Of a stretch of 64,000 nt of DNA, positions 44,001-52,490 are shown piece by piece. Location of the stretch: assembly GCA_964035575.1 (NCBI GenBank), contig OZ037883.1, positions 124,001 through 188,000 of the forward strand, written 5' to 3'. The translations under genes were made by a program, and so were the position numbers. How positions within the stretch are numbered: the first letter of the stretch is position 1; the number at the start of each line of letters is the position of its first letter. This DNA comes from Rhynchopus sp. YZ270_cl-10. Lineage: Eukaryota; Euglenozoa; Diplonemea; Diplonemida; Diplonemidae. The notes beneath the pieces were generated by a model that had not been told where the DNA came from, made no database searches, and saw only the letters and a list, made by a program, of their open reading frames with translations.

Positions 44001-44170
44001 AGCACTGGGGCAAGAATCTTCCGCCCGACCACCCCCCACGCAACTGCTGCCAGCACGCAAACCCCCGTGCAGCTGCACAACACCACAAAAAGAGCGTCAT
44101 ATCCTCCAGGTAGCGATGTTTCTCTTGACTCCTTTACGAAAGGAAGCTCTTCTGTTCCGGAGTTCACCAT
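41072..44170 (-). CDS. Cache-domain receptor cyclase with altered active site
   Basis: Single exon, 1032 aa. No signal peptide; a 26-residue N-terminus precedes TM1 (27-48), TM2 (54-76), a Cache ectodomain (80-440, with RPWYKYTENVTWSEPY and VVAADFTL) and TM3 (444-466). The class III cyclase domain (541-725) keeps D546 (FTDI), K585 and D589 (VKTIGDSF), D660 (GIDYLG) and R671. The transition-state Asn is Ile667 (VIRASRLEG against VNLASRLEG in the paralogue at 25881-29204). A second cyclase-like region (781-905) is degenerate: Gln831 at the metal position, Ala898 and Met902 at the Asn/Arg positions. A Ser-rich linker (744-765) lies between the two. The C-terminal end (ITAFKEKDYKKIATS...VVRMLKSGTHLR) is shared with the paralogue. 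Catalysis alone looks weak; it may act as a regulatory partner or heterodimer. The sense strand directly upstream is C/T-rich. Confidence 0.88.
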   Translation of the reverse strand: MVNSGTEELPFVKESRETSLPGGYDALFVVLCSCTGVCVLAAVAWGVVGRKILAPVLFVLTLWATLVSVTLMTWGLTYQASRDVIHDNIEELLSTTVLLSQAVQVDLTIGTTALHSFADAVADGRISLTAPYPDNQLILHSLFKNTATLSTSIASFYYGTSEGNSLGIDINGNIWFDPRNADSLPPHVVCQSFSDNPGENNCSEYKIAELCGSGALDLPCAATCRIVSRDVCSLGGLGFTKGKHYPGGFDLRTSPAWVMNFDPSKRPWYKYTENVTWSEPYTFLGGTAGFTSTIGLKYAGNFVGVVAADFTLKTVSKILRSILPSERSSILMLDENGMLLSSSLSPEALMVAIGSNSSKGLINVFDIHDPKSAVKEPILVVLKRFQTIKGGMAQKAMLQCAAGVVLSFPIFVPGFVTLLVATLPTVDIEKILEPADSASDRALGMGLGITCVIGFVVFVLILVLLRPVRRLAVDMDSVADLRLNAITKRHSSVIFEIDWMQQSFKQMVENLAEYRRYLPEDILRGIGEDLEDAERETVELAVVFTDIKSSTPIWELSPDGMRKALKIHNQIVRACIHQFGGYEVKTIGDSFMITFSELSSAILFSLKVHVDLLNATWPEELLVLDLCRRTDDGLWGGLCVRIGVHYGECHVDHAPSGGIDYLGQCVIRASRLEGICAGGAVCISEEIISQIPDLAAVGDPHIVSSDSHHLKGMREYVNALMLVPQELAGRGGDMDATESVNEQSFAQSMSASTSSNVSSTSQSQSRRPVKERLKDSLVHMPSAVIAHVEYRFKSSAFHDPEDPVVRVNEAAQHILGTLSTTLGALVAFVGQCVIASWNASRPYHSPLGASAKFVSDLYSNQHRNQEQCFCGLSCGRVLVGSVGAGGLKYMTTLGSPLALAAMLSQAAMSLETFALCSPTTGQMSYGSRMATRPVDEWTVGERKLVLHQMDPTSARCSTPVYNPLEHEAWEWKEDPNEWGWSAKYITAFKEKDYKKIATSITVEDKVAEQVVRMLKSGTHLRTDLSAMFLDMH

Positions 44171-44200
44171 TCAATACAAAGGGGGGGAAGGGGGAAGGGG

Positions 44201-44282
44201 GTTTGAGATGACCCGAAGCCTCTCGTGCTCAGTCCCCTTAATGAAGGGAAGTTGAAAGTGTGAAAATGCCTCAAAAACGCAG
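44201..44282 (+). repeat. Class A hairpin then class D-like head
   Basis: GAGATGACCCGAAGCCTCTC, GTGCTCAGTCCCCTT at 44201-44240, then GTTGAAAGTGTGAAAATGCC at 44248. This pair sits 30 bp upstream of the cyclase start codon. Confidence 0.6.
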
Positions 44283-44680
44283 GGAAAAAGAGATAGTTTT
44301 TGCTCCCAAAAAAAGTTTTGAGAAATAGAGCGGAGAACAATGGGGATATATAGGGTGAAATTCTCAGCGGTCCATTTGAGGGGGGGAGAGAGAGGGGTGA
44401 AAGAGGGTTGAGAGTGAGGGATGAAATAACCAACGGATGGAGTGGGGGCGGGGTTTGTGTGTATTGTTCTGTGTTGTTCTGATTTTGGGGTTTGGTAAGG
44501 GAAGAGGAGGGGAGAGGAGGACTGTAAACAAAAAAAAAAATGTTGAAACCCCGGATCTTTTGTTTTGGTTTTTATTGCGTTTTTTCCCCCCCTGCATTCC
44601 CCCCAAACTGGAACCTTGTAAAAGGTTGTACTATTTTTCTGTTTTTTTTCTGTTTTGTTTTGTTTTTTTTTTTGTTTTTT

Positions 44681-44932
44681 TTTTGAAAACTTGGTTGTAT
44701 TAGTGCAGACACCCTAGGCATACTCACTCGATGCGAGTCGCATTCTCGCATTCGGCTAGTCTGGCAAAAAATCCTCGCACAATTCTCGCTCACTCTCGCA
44801 CGACCAAAAACCTTCTACGTGATCGAGAATGATTATCGCATACGAGAATAGTGCAAGAATGCCAGTATGATTCTCGCATGCGACTCGCATCGAGTGTATG
44901 CCTAGAGTGTGCTCCACTATACTAAACACTTT
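44681..44932 (-). repeat. Poly(A)-tailed retroposon-like repeat interrupted by a MITE
   Basis: On the minus strand the repeat runs from GTGGAGC...CAC to CTAATACAACCAAGTTTTCA and then a long A run. Copies: 46912-46962 (minus) and 62905-62968 (plus). The inserted inverted-repeat element, 44714-44905, begins CTAGGCATAC and carries about 35-bp arms with GATGCGAGTCGCAT. Confidence 0.7.
44714..44905. mobile_element. MITE inserted in the poly(A)-tailed repeat
   Basis: Ends CTAGGCATAC / GTATGCCTAG. The arms continue with ACTCGATGCGAGTCGCAT on both sides, offset by two bases. The interior is rich in TTCTCGCA-like sub-repeats. Confidence 0.8.
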
Positions 44933-45399
44933 TTTTTTTCCGGGGAGGGGAGGAGGAGGAGGAGGGAGGGTGGATATTTTTCTTCTTCTGGGACTTTTTT
45001 TATCGGAAAAAAAATAAAAGGAAATATAAAGGCTCCTGTACATAATCAGTCATCCCCCTCATAGATCTGTGTTTACAAAATAAAAATAAACAGTTTCTGC
45101 TCAGAGCTCGCGCTAAAGTCCATCCCTCATCCCGGGATTTTTGGGGGTTTTGGTAGGAACGTTTTTTTTTTGCAGTACGGGGATTTCATTAAGAAACCAG
45201 AAGTTCTAATATTGTTGAGTAAGACCACCACATAGTGGACTTGCATATACATGTGACCCCGCCGTGGAACGCAATTGGCTCGGAAAGTCAAAAGAAAGAG
45301 GAGAAAAAAGAAAAGGAAAAAAAAAAAAAGTTGGTTACCGTGCGCCTGCGGCGCTGCCTGTTCCCTTCCAGTTTCTACAGGCAAACACTTGCCCCCTTT

Positions 45400-45900
45400 A
45401 CCTTACACTGACGGGTTTTGACCAAAACCAAGAACTTGTCCATTTCGGCAAATTGACCCCACCACAGAACGGACGAATTCCGGAAATGCAAATGCCGGTG
45501 TTTTCGCGCATTTTCATGTTGCAAGACGTTCAGGATCAGGGAGAGAAAATCTGGTTGTGGGATTTACATTGGCCCTCTTTACCCACATGGATTTTGACCA
45601 AAACCAAAAAATTGGCCATTTCGGCAAAGTGACCCCACCACAGCGCGGACGGATTCCGGAAATTCCAATCGCGGTATGTTTTGGGGCTGAAAACCCACTG
45701 ATTTTCAGGAGAAAAATTGCTTCCAAATCTCGGAATTTTCCGAATTTTCCTGAAAATGACCCTTGTTTACGAGTATGGGTTCATATTTTGCGAAAATTTA
45801 AGTCACTAAAATTTTGTCCATTTTTCCGTATATACCCCACCACAAGCCGGGATTGGCCCGGAAATGCCACAAAACGGGGTTTCCGGGCCTCCCCAGCTAA
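45400..45900 (+). repeat. Three degenerate tandem units
   Basis: Units at about 45415, 45592 and 45815 each carry a TTTGACCAAAACCAA-like start, CATTTCGGCAAA, GACCCCACCACAG and CGGATTCCGGAAAT. The third is most diverged. A reversed relative lies at 12800-12975 and a fragment at 62214-62265. Confidence 0.6.
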
Positions 45901-46214
45901 CCTTTTCAAGGAACGTTTTTCCGTACCCGAAATCCATTTTTTCCCCATTTTTTCCCATAATTAGCGCGACCACTGTTTCTGCTGTGTGTACAACCTCTCT
46001 CAAAATATCGCAATTTTTTTTTGCATCAATTGTTGTACTGCGTGATCCAGGCAAGAGGCTTTTTTGAACCCCCTTTTTTGGCGCATCAAGCTGTTCAGAG
46101 CGAATAAACTACGGTGCAAAACAAGAAATGCACCCAAGACAAAAGATGGTGGAATACGTGGAGAGAGTGTACGGGGGATGGAGAGTGTAAAAAAAAATAA
46201 TAGCTATTTGTTGG

Positions 46215-46362
46215 TGTGAAAATAACGTGTTTATTTCACCGAGTTGGTGTTTTCAACCCTAGGGACTTTAATTCACGAACGAAGCGAGTGAACTTAAGTT
46301 TCATGAAATAAAGTCCCCTCTGGGTTGGAAACCAACACGTTGAAATGTGCCGTATTTTCACA
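46215..46362. mobile_element. MITE-like inverted-repeat element
   Basis: Outer ends TGTGAAAATAACGTG and (other strand) TGTGAAAATACGGC, with inner arms GTTGGTGTTTTCAACCC and TGTTGGTTTCCAACCC, plus AGGGACTTTA / TAAAGTCCCC. Strong long-hairpin potential. Confidence 0.75.
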
Positions 46363-46386
46363 ATATAATAGTTTGTCTTCGAGAAG

Positions 46387-46632
46387 GAAATAGAAACTTA
46401 ACACTCATCACACGATAAAACCCATGGGAGAGGTTGTGGTGAAACGCACAACACCTCGACCTGTTTGGTGAGGAGTGGCTCTGCAGCGCGGTTCATCCCT
46501 AGAACCACAAAGTGTGTTCAAAATGCTTTGTTTCTATTTCCTCCTTCATTTCATGTCATGACATGAGGTGACAAAAATAAAATGAAACAAAACTTGACTT
46601 GAAATACAACAGCTCGCTCGTGGCAGTGTACC
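46387..46632 (+). repeat. 190-bp repeat copy 2, then class C head
   Basis: 46387-46580 matches 24718-24907 closely, with a short CATGTCATGACATGA palindrome added near its end. The class C head follows at 46594-46632 (GACTTGAAATACAACAGCTC). Confidence 0.75.
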
Positions 46633-46911
46633 TTGGTACAATGACTTGGTATACCCACTTGGTGTATCACACAGGTGGAAAACAAATAGAAGATCAAGTC
46701 TGGAGGGGTTGGGTATACAAGCACCTAACATGGGGAGGGCGCTAGCATTTCACCCCTCCGCTTCGCCACCTTGGGATACGATGGGAAGACCTTGTCAAGA
46801 GCTTCGGGCTATGAAGCCCTCTGGGTGCGGGAATGGTCTGATAGGAGGGGGGAAATGGTCTTTTTCAAGGCGCGTGGCGACGATCAACAGTCTTGTGAAT
46901 GTCACTGTCTT

Positions 46912-46962
46912 TTTTTTTTTTTGAAAACTTGGTTGTTTTAGTGGACAAGATGAACTCCACCT
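46912..46962 (-). repeat. Poly(A)-tailed retroposon-like repeat, copy 2
   Basis: Minus strand: GTGGAGTTCATCTTGTCCAC, TAAAACAACCAAGTTTTC, then at least 13 A. Truncated at its 5' side by a second A run. Confidence 0.65.
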
Positions 46963-47320
46963 TTTTTTTTTTGCTGTGGACATACTGAATCGGGAAGGGG
47001 GGATAATGTGTATGTCATTTCGTAGCGACATCTTTCTTTAACAGCTGCCTGTACAGGCGGCCCTCTTTTTTTAAAAAATACAACAACGGGTCTTTTGTGT
47101 AACAAAATTCACTTTTTGAAAAAAAGGAAATAAAAAATGACTGAAAAAAACTCCCCCGCCCTGCCCCAGGGCAGTGTTTATTTCCCCCCCTCCCTCCCCC
47201 CTTTTTTTTTTTGGGTCGATATGGGGGGTGGCTTTCAAAAAATAGTTTTTTTTTTTTTTTGTCAAAAAAATTGGGAAAACCCATTCAGAATGCTTGCTAA
47301 TAGGATGTGCACCTACCACC

Positions 47321-49045
47321 TCAGCTTTTCGCATCGCTTGCAAGGTCGTTGAATTGGGGGGGTTGGTCAGTGTCGTCGGCGTCAGAGGAGGAAGGACGCT
47401 GCATTTCTTGGCATATCACGTGACTGCTGTCTCTTCCCTTCTGCACGGGGAGCTCCACCTTCTCCAACAAGACCCGCGCCACGAACGCAACACTTTCCTG
47501 CAACGACGCCAGCTCTTTGATGCTGCTGAAGTCTTCCTCCCTCTTTGGGTCCACCCGCCCCCAAAGGATCTCCTTCATATCTTGCTCCATTTCTTTGATC
47601 GGCCGCAACGTTTTCAACACTGTGAACCCGAGAACGATGCCGACCGCAGCAGACACACCTAATGCAAACATCAAATTTTCGAGACTCTGCACATCAGCGC
47701 CTTCCATCAGACTTGCGCGGGGTAGGGTCACGATCAACACCATCCGGGACGACGGTGGCTGCGGGTTGAGAACGACCGGTGTGGTGGCGACTGAGTACTT
47801 TCCTTCCTGGATGACGGACGCAGACGAGGCTGCTACCTTCAGGGCACCGTACTTCTTTGTGAGGGCAACCACCGGGAGGCGGAGCCGGCTGTCTCTGTCA
47901 ACAATGGAAGAGATGTCGATGGGGCCGTCGCTTTGGTTGCGTCCCGTCTCTTGCATGAATTCTGCCGCGGATAAGGAGCTGCCTAGGAGAACCCACTGTT
48001 CGGTGACCAGAAGCATGCTGACGTCGTCGTCCTTCTCCAACCATGATTGCATGTGGGTTGCAACAAAACGCCGCAAAATGGCGTCGAAAGACGCAACATC
48101 AAGCTCCGTCCCAATGCGGATCCCTGCTGTCTGCTGTGCCGCCAAAAATAACGGTCTCTGCGTTGCTACGAGATGCGCCTCCCATGCGAAGGTCGCCTGA
48201 AACTGAGAAGAAATCTGCGTTTCTGGGGTCTCATTTGCGACACGGAAGGTGTCGTTCTGCACTGTCAATATGTCAGAGTTCGCACCCAACGCTAGGGTAC
48301 CAGAAATGGTGCGTATCTCCCCAGGAGGGGGCATGCAGAAGCGTGCATGAGGCAGCCGCACACCGCATGTGGATGCACACTCCAAGCGTCGCAGCACGTC
48401 ACCACAGAACGCTATGGTGCAGTTCTGCCAGAAGTCTTCGAATGGTGCGCACCGTACATACCCTGGGAGCACGTCCTGCAGCACACCGCCACGTAACCCC
48501 ATGTGCACCGGAAACCTCCGCACCACACCGTCCACTGTCGCAGGGCCTACAGAGGTCGCAACGTTGTTGTCTACAAGGAAGACTGCGCCAAGCGATGGGA
48601 GGACTTCTGGAAAGGTTTGGAACTGTGCCAGGTATTGTATCCGGGTGAGCGGGGAGGCGAGGAAGGGGCGGGCGATGCCATGTGCGATGTGTCCGTTGAT
48701 GCGTGAGGTCGTGTCCTGGGCAGCTTTATAGTGTAGTGAGATGTCCGTTGAGGCTCGTACCGCGGAGCGGTGCAGTGCGTCTATCTCTTGTGAGGTTACG
48801 ACCCCATGGTCATAGCAGACAGCCCACGTGATGACGGTCGTTACGTACACGATGACCCAGACAGCAAGAAATGAAGCATACCGTAACCGCAATCGCTTCC
48901 CCACAAGCGGGAACACCAAGGAGCTGATCAGCGCAAAGGCAGACACCCCCGCCAGCACCCCAATCAGCACTGTGTGCCCTGTCGTGAGACTCTGCCCAAT
49001 GCCCTCCTTATCCACCCACGCCGGTTCGTACTGTGTCATGTCCAT
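47321..49045 (-). CDS. Cache-domain receptor lacking a cyclase domain
   Basis: Single exon, 574 aa from MDMTQYEPAW. The open frame continues 45 codons upstream, but this Met gives the same short N-terminus before TM1 as the cyclase at 41072-44170. TM1 about 25-48, TM2 56-78, Cys-containing Cache-like ectodomain 80-454 (it retains RPLFLAAQQTAG and the DVSMLLVTEQWVLLGSSLSAAEF strand pattern), TM3 455-478. After TM3 come the LRPIKEMEQDM juxtamembrane helix and a helix matching the paralogues' pre-cyclase linker. The protein then ends in an acidic Ser/Asp/Gln tail (DADDTDQPPQFNDLASDAKS). No GTATG-type donor lies near the stop and no cyclase sequence follows. It may be a truncated paralogue or a sensor that pairs with the cyclase receptors. 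Confidence 0.8.
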   Translation of the reverse strand: MDMTQYEPAWVDKEGIGQSLTTGHTVLIGVLAGVSAFALISSLVFPLVGKRLRLRYASFLAVWVIVYVTTVITWAVCYDHGVVTSQEIDALHRSAVRASTDISLHYKAAQDTTSRINGHIAHGIARPFLASPLTRIQYLAQFQTFPEVLPSLGAVFLVDNNVATSVGPATVDGVVRRFPVHMGLRGGVLQDVLPGYVRCAPFEDFWQNCTIAFCGDVLRRLECASTCGVRLPHARFCMPPPGEIRTISGTLALGANSDILTVQNDTFRVANETPETQISSQFQATFAWEAHLVATQRPLFLAAQQTAGIRIGTELDVASFDAILRRFVATHMQSWLEKDDDVSMLLVTEQWVLLGSSLSAAEFMQETGRNQSDGPIDISSIVDRDSRLRLPVVALTKKYGALKVAASSASVIQEGKYSVATTPVVLNPQPPSSRMVLIVTLPRASLMEGADVQSLENLMFALGVSAAVGIVLGFTVLKTLRPIKEMEQDMKEILWGRVDPKREEDFSSIKELASLQESVAFVARVLLEKVELPVQKGRDSSHVICQEMQRPSSSDADDTDQPPQFNDLASDAKS

Positions 49046-49458
49046 TGAAGAAGACGAAGGGACAGCAACCCCCCCGACGAGGGGACGCAACGACGGCAAA
49101 ACAAACGCAGAGGAGAGGGCACCGAAACACCCCCCCGTCCTTTGGGGGGGGCGGCGGTCGTGGTGGCTACGACACACCAAAATCCGTGAAAGTTGTAAGG
49201 GCAGGGAAAAGGGGCCCCCGGGAAAGGGGGATGTTTCCTGGTGTGACGGTGGAGTGTAGGAAGAGTGAGGGTGAGGGATAGGGTTAGTACGTAGGTTAAA
49301 AACTGGCAGTGTTCATCTACTGCATCGCTGCACAATCTGCAGGAGTCAACCGTAACAGCGGCAGACGTCTCTTCTGGCATGAAGGAATAGTTTCCACGTG
49401 ATAAGCTGAACAAAAAAAATACACGGTCATGGGCAATCAGTACATATAATTTCGCAAT
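49046..49458. other. Spacer before the tandem array
   Basis: Leader of the Cache gene and unique sequence up to the array boundary. Frames here are C-rich low-complexity; nothing recognised. Confidence 0.5.
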
Positions 49459-52400
49459 TAGCTCGCTTCGCTGCCGAAGACAGTGTTTTCTGCAAGATAA
49501 TATTTGAAAGAAAATAATCACACTCACACTTTTCCTGGTGGGCAGTGTCTGTTGTAGTAAAGCAACAACAGTAATAAATGACATGAATAAAGCATGCAAA
49601 CCTGTCCTCTATTCCAGAAAGTGTGTGACAAATTTTGGTTTTTTTGTTTGTTCATTTTTTAGTGTGACTGCATTTCCAAAGAAGAAATGAAGACCTATAT
49701 AGCTCTGTCCAAGCAGCAGCACAACAAAGCCAACAAGGGCAAACGTTGCGTTGTGTTGTGTTGCGTTGTGTTGTATTGACGGACGGTAACAAAAAATATA
49801 TATAATGAGTTGAGAGCAAAAAATGCGCGGGAACGGAGTGCCTCTCGGGATGAGCGGTCATTCAGCGCGCAAACACACCCACAAGGTGGTGCTCCTGCTT
49901 CCCAACAAGAAAAACAAGGTAACAGTGCAAAGGTGCAAAGAAAGACAAAGAGAGGGAAAGCAAAGAAACAACTTGAAAAATGAATGTGCCGTTCCGTCCA
50001 ACGTTGTGTTGTGTTGTGTTGGTTGACGGACGTTAACAAAAAAAAAAAAAATAATAATAATAATAATGGTTGCTTCGATTGAAATGAAAGCGTCAGGTTT
50101 CCCCAGCAAGCTGCGAACCTGAAAAACCTATCTCCTGGTTCATAATAGTAAAAGTGGTTGTTGCCAACAATATAAACGGCAAGAAAACGGTGACAAGGGC
50201 AAATTCGAATGAAACCCCGGGCTGGGCAGGAGGAAAGGGGAAAGCCAGTTTGCAAACTAATGCAGAGGCTCCAGAGCAGGCGTGAGGTGCAAATGTGCGC
50301 CGCACACACAACTCGGGCAAAGAGGTGCTAAAAAGGTAAACCCTAAAACCGTAAAGCGGTAAACAGGTAGAAGCGAACGACCGTCGTTACAAATATATGT
50401 ATACTATAGGCAAAACAATAATGTAATGTATAATCATCAGCCTCCATCAGACCGGTCCGGCGGCGGCGCCTCCGTTGCCAGCCCCAGCACCAGCACAGGA
50501 CGTTGCGCACGAGGAAGTGGCGGCAGGGGGCGTGAAGTCATCAGGGCACCACGAGGAGACACACATGCCGGCAGCTCCCTCCCCCGAAGTACCCGCCTCC
50601 CAAGCACACTCAGGCATCGCAGCGTTACAGGCCGTCTCGTCCGCAAGCCCATCACACGCCGTCGCACCCTGCCGCACGAAGACCGCCACGTTCGCAAGCG
50701 GCGCAGTCAGGGCAGGGAGCTCCTCAACAGTCCCCGCAGGCACAAGCTTCCGGAAGGCAACTGTCGGGTGCGTCGCACCGTCTGCCCCGTCGTCCGCAAC
50801 AACAAAACCCGCATCCACACCCTGCTGGAACGTCGGGGCACAGCTCCCCGTATCCCACCCAGCATCAGGCAGCAGCGACACCAGCCCGCCGTTTGTGGGC
50901 GTCGAGCACGGTGGGCAGTGGTACGTTGCCACAAGCACCTCGCACGGCTTCTCCTCGCAGTTGAACGGGCAGGCCACGCGCAGCACGTTGTCCGCCCCAA
51001 TCACACCCGCAATGTCCACCGGGAAGAACGCCGCCATGTTCGCCTGCACAAAGGCAGGCGGGAAGTTCGCAAACGTCACCGAGGGCTCCCCGTTCGGGTG
51101 CATCCCCTCCCTAACCTCCTCGCCTGCCCCAAAGCTGTCCACAGTGCCTTCTGGGCTCACAACCTCAACCTCAACGGGCTCCCCGCCGTCCACACAGGGC
51201 TCCGTCGTCTCCCCCCCTGTTGGTGTGGGTGGGGTCGGCGGTGTGCCGGACGGGGAGTTTGTGTTCCCTTCTGGGGTTGGTGGCGATGGTGGTGTCGGCG
51301 GTGTCCCAGCAGGTGAGTTGGTGTTGCCCTCTGGGGTTGGCGGTGTGGGGGGTGTTGGCGGTGTGCCGGACGGGGAGTTTGTGTTTCCCTCTGGGGTTGG
51401 TGGCGATGGTGGTGTGGGCGGTGTGGGTGGTGTGCCGGACGGGGAGTCTGTGTTGCCCTCTGGGGTTGGCGGTGTTGGTGGTGTTGGTGGCGTGGGTGGC
51501 GATGGTGGTGTCGGCGGTGTCCCAGCAGGCGAGTCCGTGTTACCCTCTGGGGTTGGTGGTGTCGGCGGGGTCGGTGGCGACGGTGGTGTGCCGGACGGGG
51601 AGTCTGTGTTCCCCTCTGGGGTTGGTGGCGATGGTGGTGTCGGTGGTGTCGGCGGTGGTGTCCCAGCAGGCGAGTCCGTCCTGCCTCCTGTTGGCGGCGT
51701 GGGTGGTGTAGGCGGTGTAGGTGGTGTCGGCGGCCTTGGCGGTGGTCCCGAAGGAGAGTCCGTCCTGCCCCCTGTCGGCGGTGTAGGCGGTGTAGGAGGT
51801 GTAGGAGGTGTAGGCGGCCTTGGCGGTGGTCCCGAAGGCGAGTACGTCTTGCTCCACCATGGCGGCGACGGCGGCGACGGCGGACTGCCACCGGGTGACT
51901 TGGTCTTGCAGCCCCTCTCGTACTTGCCCTTCTTCTTGTACTCCTTCTTACCCCACTTCTCGTACTTGCCCTTCCAGGTCCTCCCACCCCCCCACCTCTC
52001 CTGCTTCTCCTTCTCACCCTTGTTCCACTTCCCCACGCGACCGCCGTGGCGACTGCTGCTGCGACCACTGTGGCGGCTGCTGCTGCGGCCACCGCTCCTG
52101 CTCCAGCTCCTGCTCCTGCCCCTGTAGCGACTCCCCCCGCCACGGGACATCCCCCCGCGACTCGACCCACGCTGACGCGACCTCGTCAGCACGCCAGCAT
52201 CCCGGCCATCCATCTCAGTGTGCCCACCCACATCCGCATCCGCACACATCGCAGTCGACAGAAGAAGCAACGCAGCTCCGCATTTGCGCATCATCATCGT
52301 TGTGTTGTGTTTGTGTATAGGTTCAATCTGACGGTTGTTGCTTTTTTGGGGTGACACAAGAAACGACAATGTTGACTACATTATCGCAAAGGTGAGGGTT

Positions 52401-52490
52401 GTCTGTGAGGACACGCAAAACAAAACAAAAAAACAATGGTGATCTTTTTTATTTTGTGTATTTTTATTTTTATTTTATTTTTTTTGCAAG
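49459..52490. repeat. Tandem unit 1 of 3 (3032 bp)
   Basis: Starts at TAGCTCGCTTCGCTGCCGAA and runs to the next such boundary. Contains about 1 kb downstream of the gene (with two GTTGTGTTGTGTTG...TTGACGGACG repeats near 49757 and 50004 and a class B-like AATGAATGTGCCGTTCCGTC), the gene itself and its upstream region. At the left boundary it has CCGAAGACAGTG where units 2 and 3 have CCGAAGAGACAGCG. Confidence 0.92.
50447..52297 (-). CDS. Secreted basic/proline-rich/Cys-rich protein, copy 1
   Basis: Single exon, 616 aa from MMMRKCGAAL; the frame extends 24 codons upstream, but this Met triplet begins the signal peptide (cleavage near MCADADV). Order: a basic Arg/Ser/Gly region (about 38-86) with RSRS, SRGG and GGRSSSRH repeats; a Lys/Gly/Trp/Tyr region (87-132: KWNKGEK, KGKYEKWGKKEYKKKGKY); about 220 residues of proline-threonine repeats built on TPPTPPTPEGNT(D/N)SP(S/A)G and TGGRTDSPSGPPP; then a C-terminal domain of 252 residues with some 15 Cys (VACPFNCEEKPC, YHCPPC, ACDGLADETACNAAMPEC). 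No TM or anchor. The layout recalls hydroxyproline-rich wall proteins and silica- or scale-associated proteins, but no family is recognised. Extracellular coat or adhesive is an inference. Confidence 0.88.
   Translation of the reverse strand: MMMRKCGAALLLLSTAMCADADVGGHTEMDGRDAGVLTRSRQRGSSRGGMSRGGGSRYRGRSRSWSRSGGRSSSRHSGRSSSRHGGRVGKWNKGEKEKQERWGGGRTWKGKYEKWGKKEYKKKGKYERGCKTKSPGGSPPSPPSPPWWSKTYSPSGPPPRPPTPPTPPTPPTPPTGGRTDSPSGPPPRPPTPPTPPTPPTPPTGGRTDSPAGTPPPTPPTPPSPPTPEGNTDSPSGTPPSPPTPPTPPTPEGNTDSPAGTPPTPPSPPTPPTPPTPPTPEGNTDSPSGTPPTPPTPPSPPTPEGNTNSPSGTPPTPPTPPTPEGNTNSPAGTPPTPPSPPTPEGNTNSPSGTPPTPPTPTGGETTEPCVDGGEPVEVEVVSPEGTVDSFGAGEEVREGMHPNGEPSVTFANFPPAFVQANMAAFFPVDIAGVIGADNVLRVACPFNCEEKPCEVLVATYHCPPCSTPTNGGLVSLLPDAGWDTGSCAPTFQQGVDAGFVVADDGADGATHPTVAFRKLVPAGTVEELPALTAPLANVAVFVRQGATACDGLADETACNAAMPECAWEAGTSGEGAAGMCVSSWCPDDFTPPAATSSCATSCAGAGAGNGGAAAGPV

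Larger units (their letters stand above)
44171..47320. other. Intergenic with modules, MITEs and degenerate tandem repeats
   Basis: Holds class A and D modules (44201-44282), a poly(A)-tailed repeat split by a MITE (44681-44932), three diverged tandem units (45400-45900), an inverted-repeat element (46215-46362), the second 190-bp repeat (46387-46580), a class C head (46594-46632) and another poly(A)-tailed repeat (46912-46962). No gene seen. Confidence 0.6.

Noticed and set aside
49695-50309. 204-aa minus-strand frame downstream of each triplicated gene
   Set aside because: Composition is low-complexity (runs of Leu/Phe from T-rich DNA and NTTQ from simple repeats). It is identical in all three units only because the units are identical.
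50475-52127. Long plus-strand frames (550, 544, 550 aa) across each tandem unit
   Set aside because: They are mirror frames of the proline repeat gene: GC-rich periodic sequence lacks stops on both strands. The minus frame has the signal peptide and Cys domain; the plus frames are Gly/Val runs.
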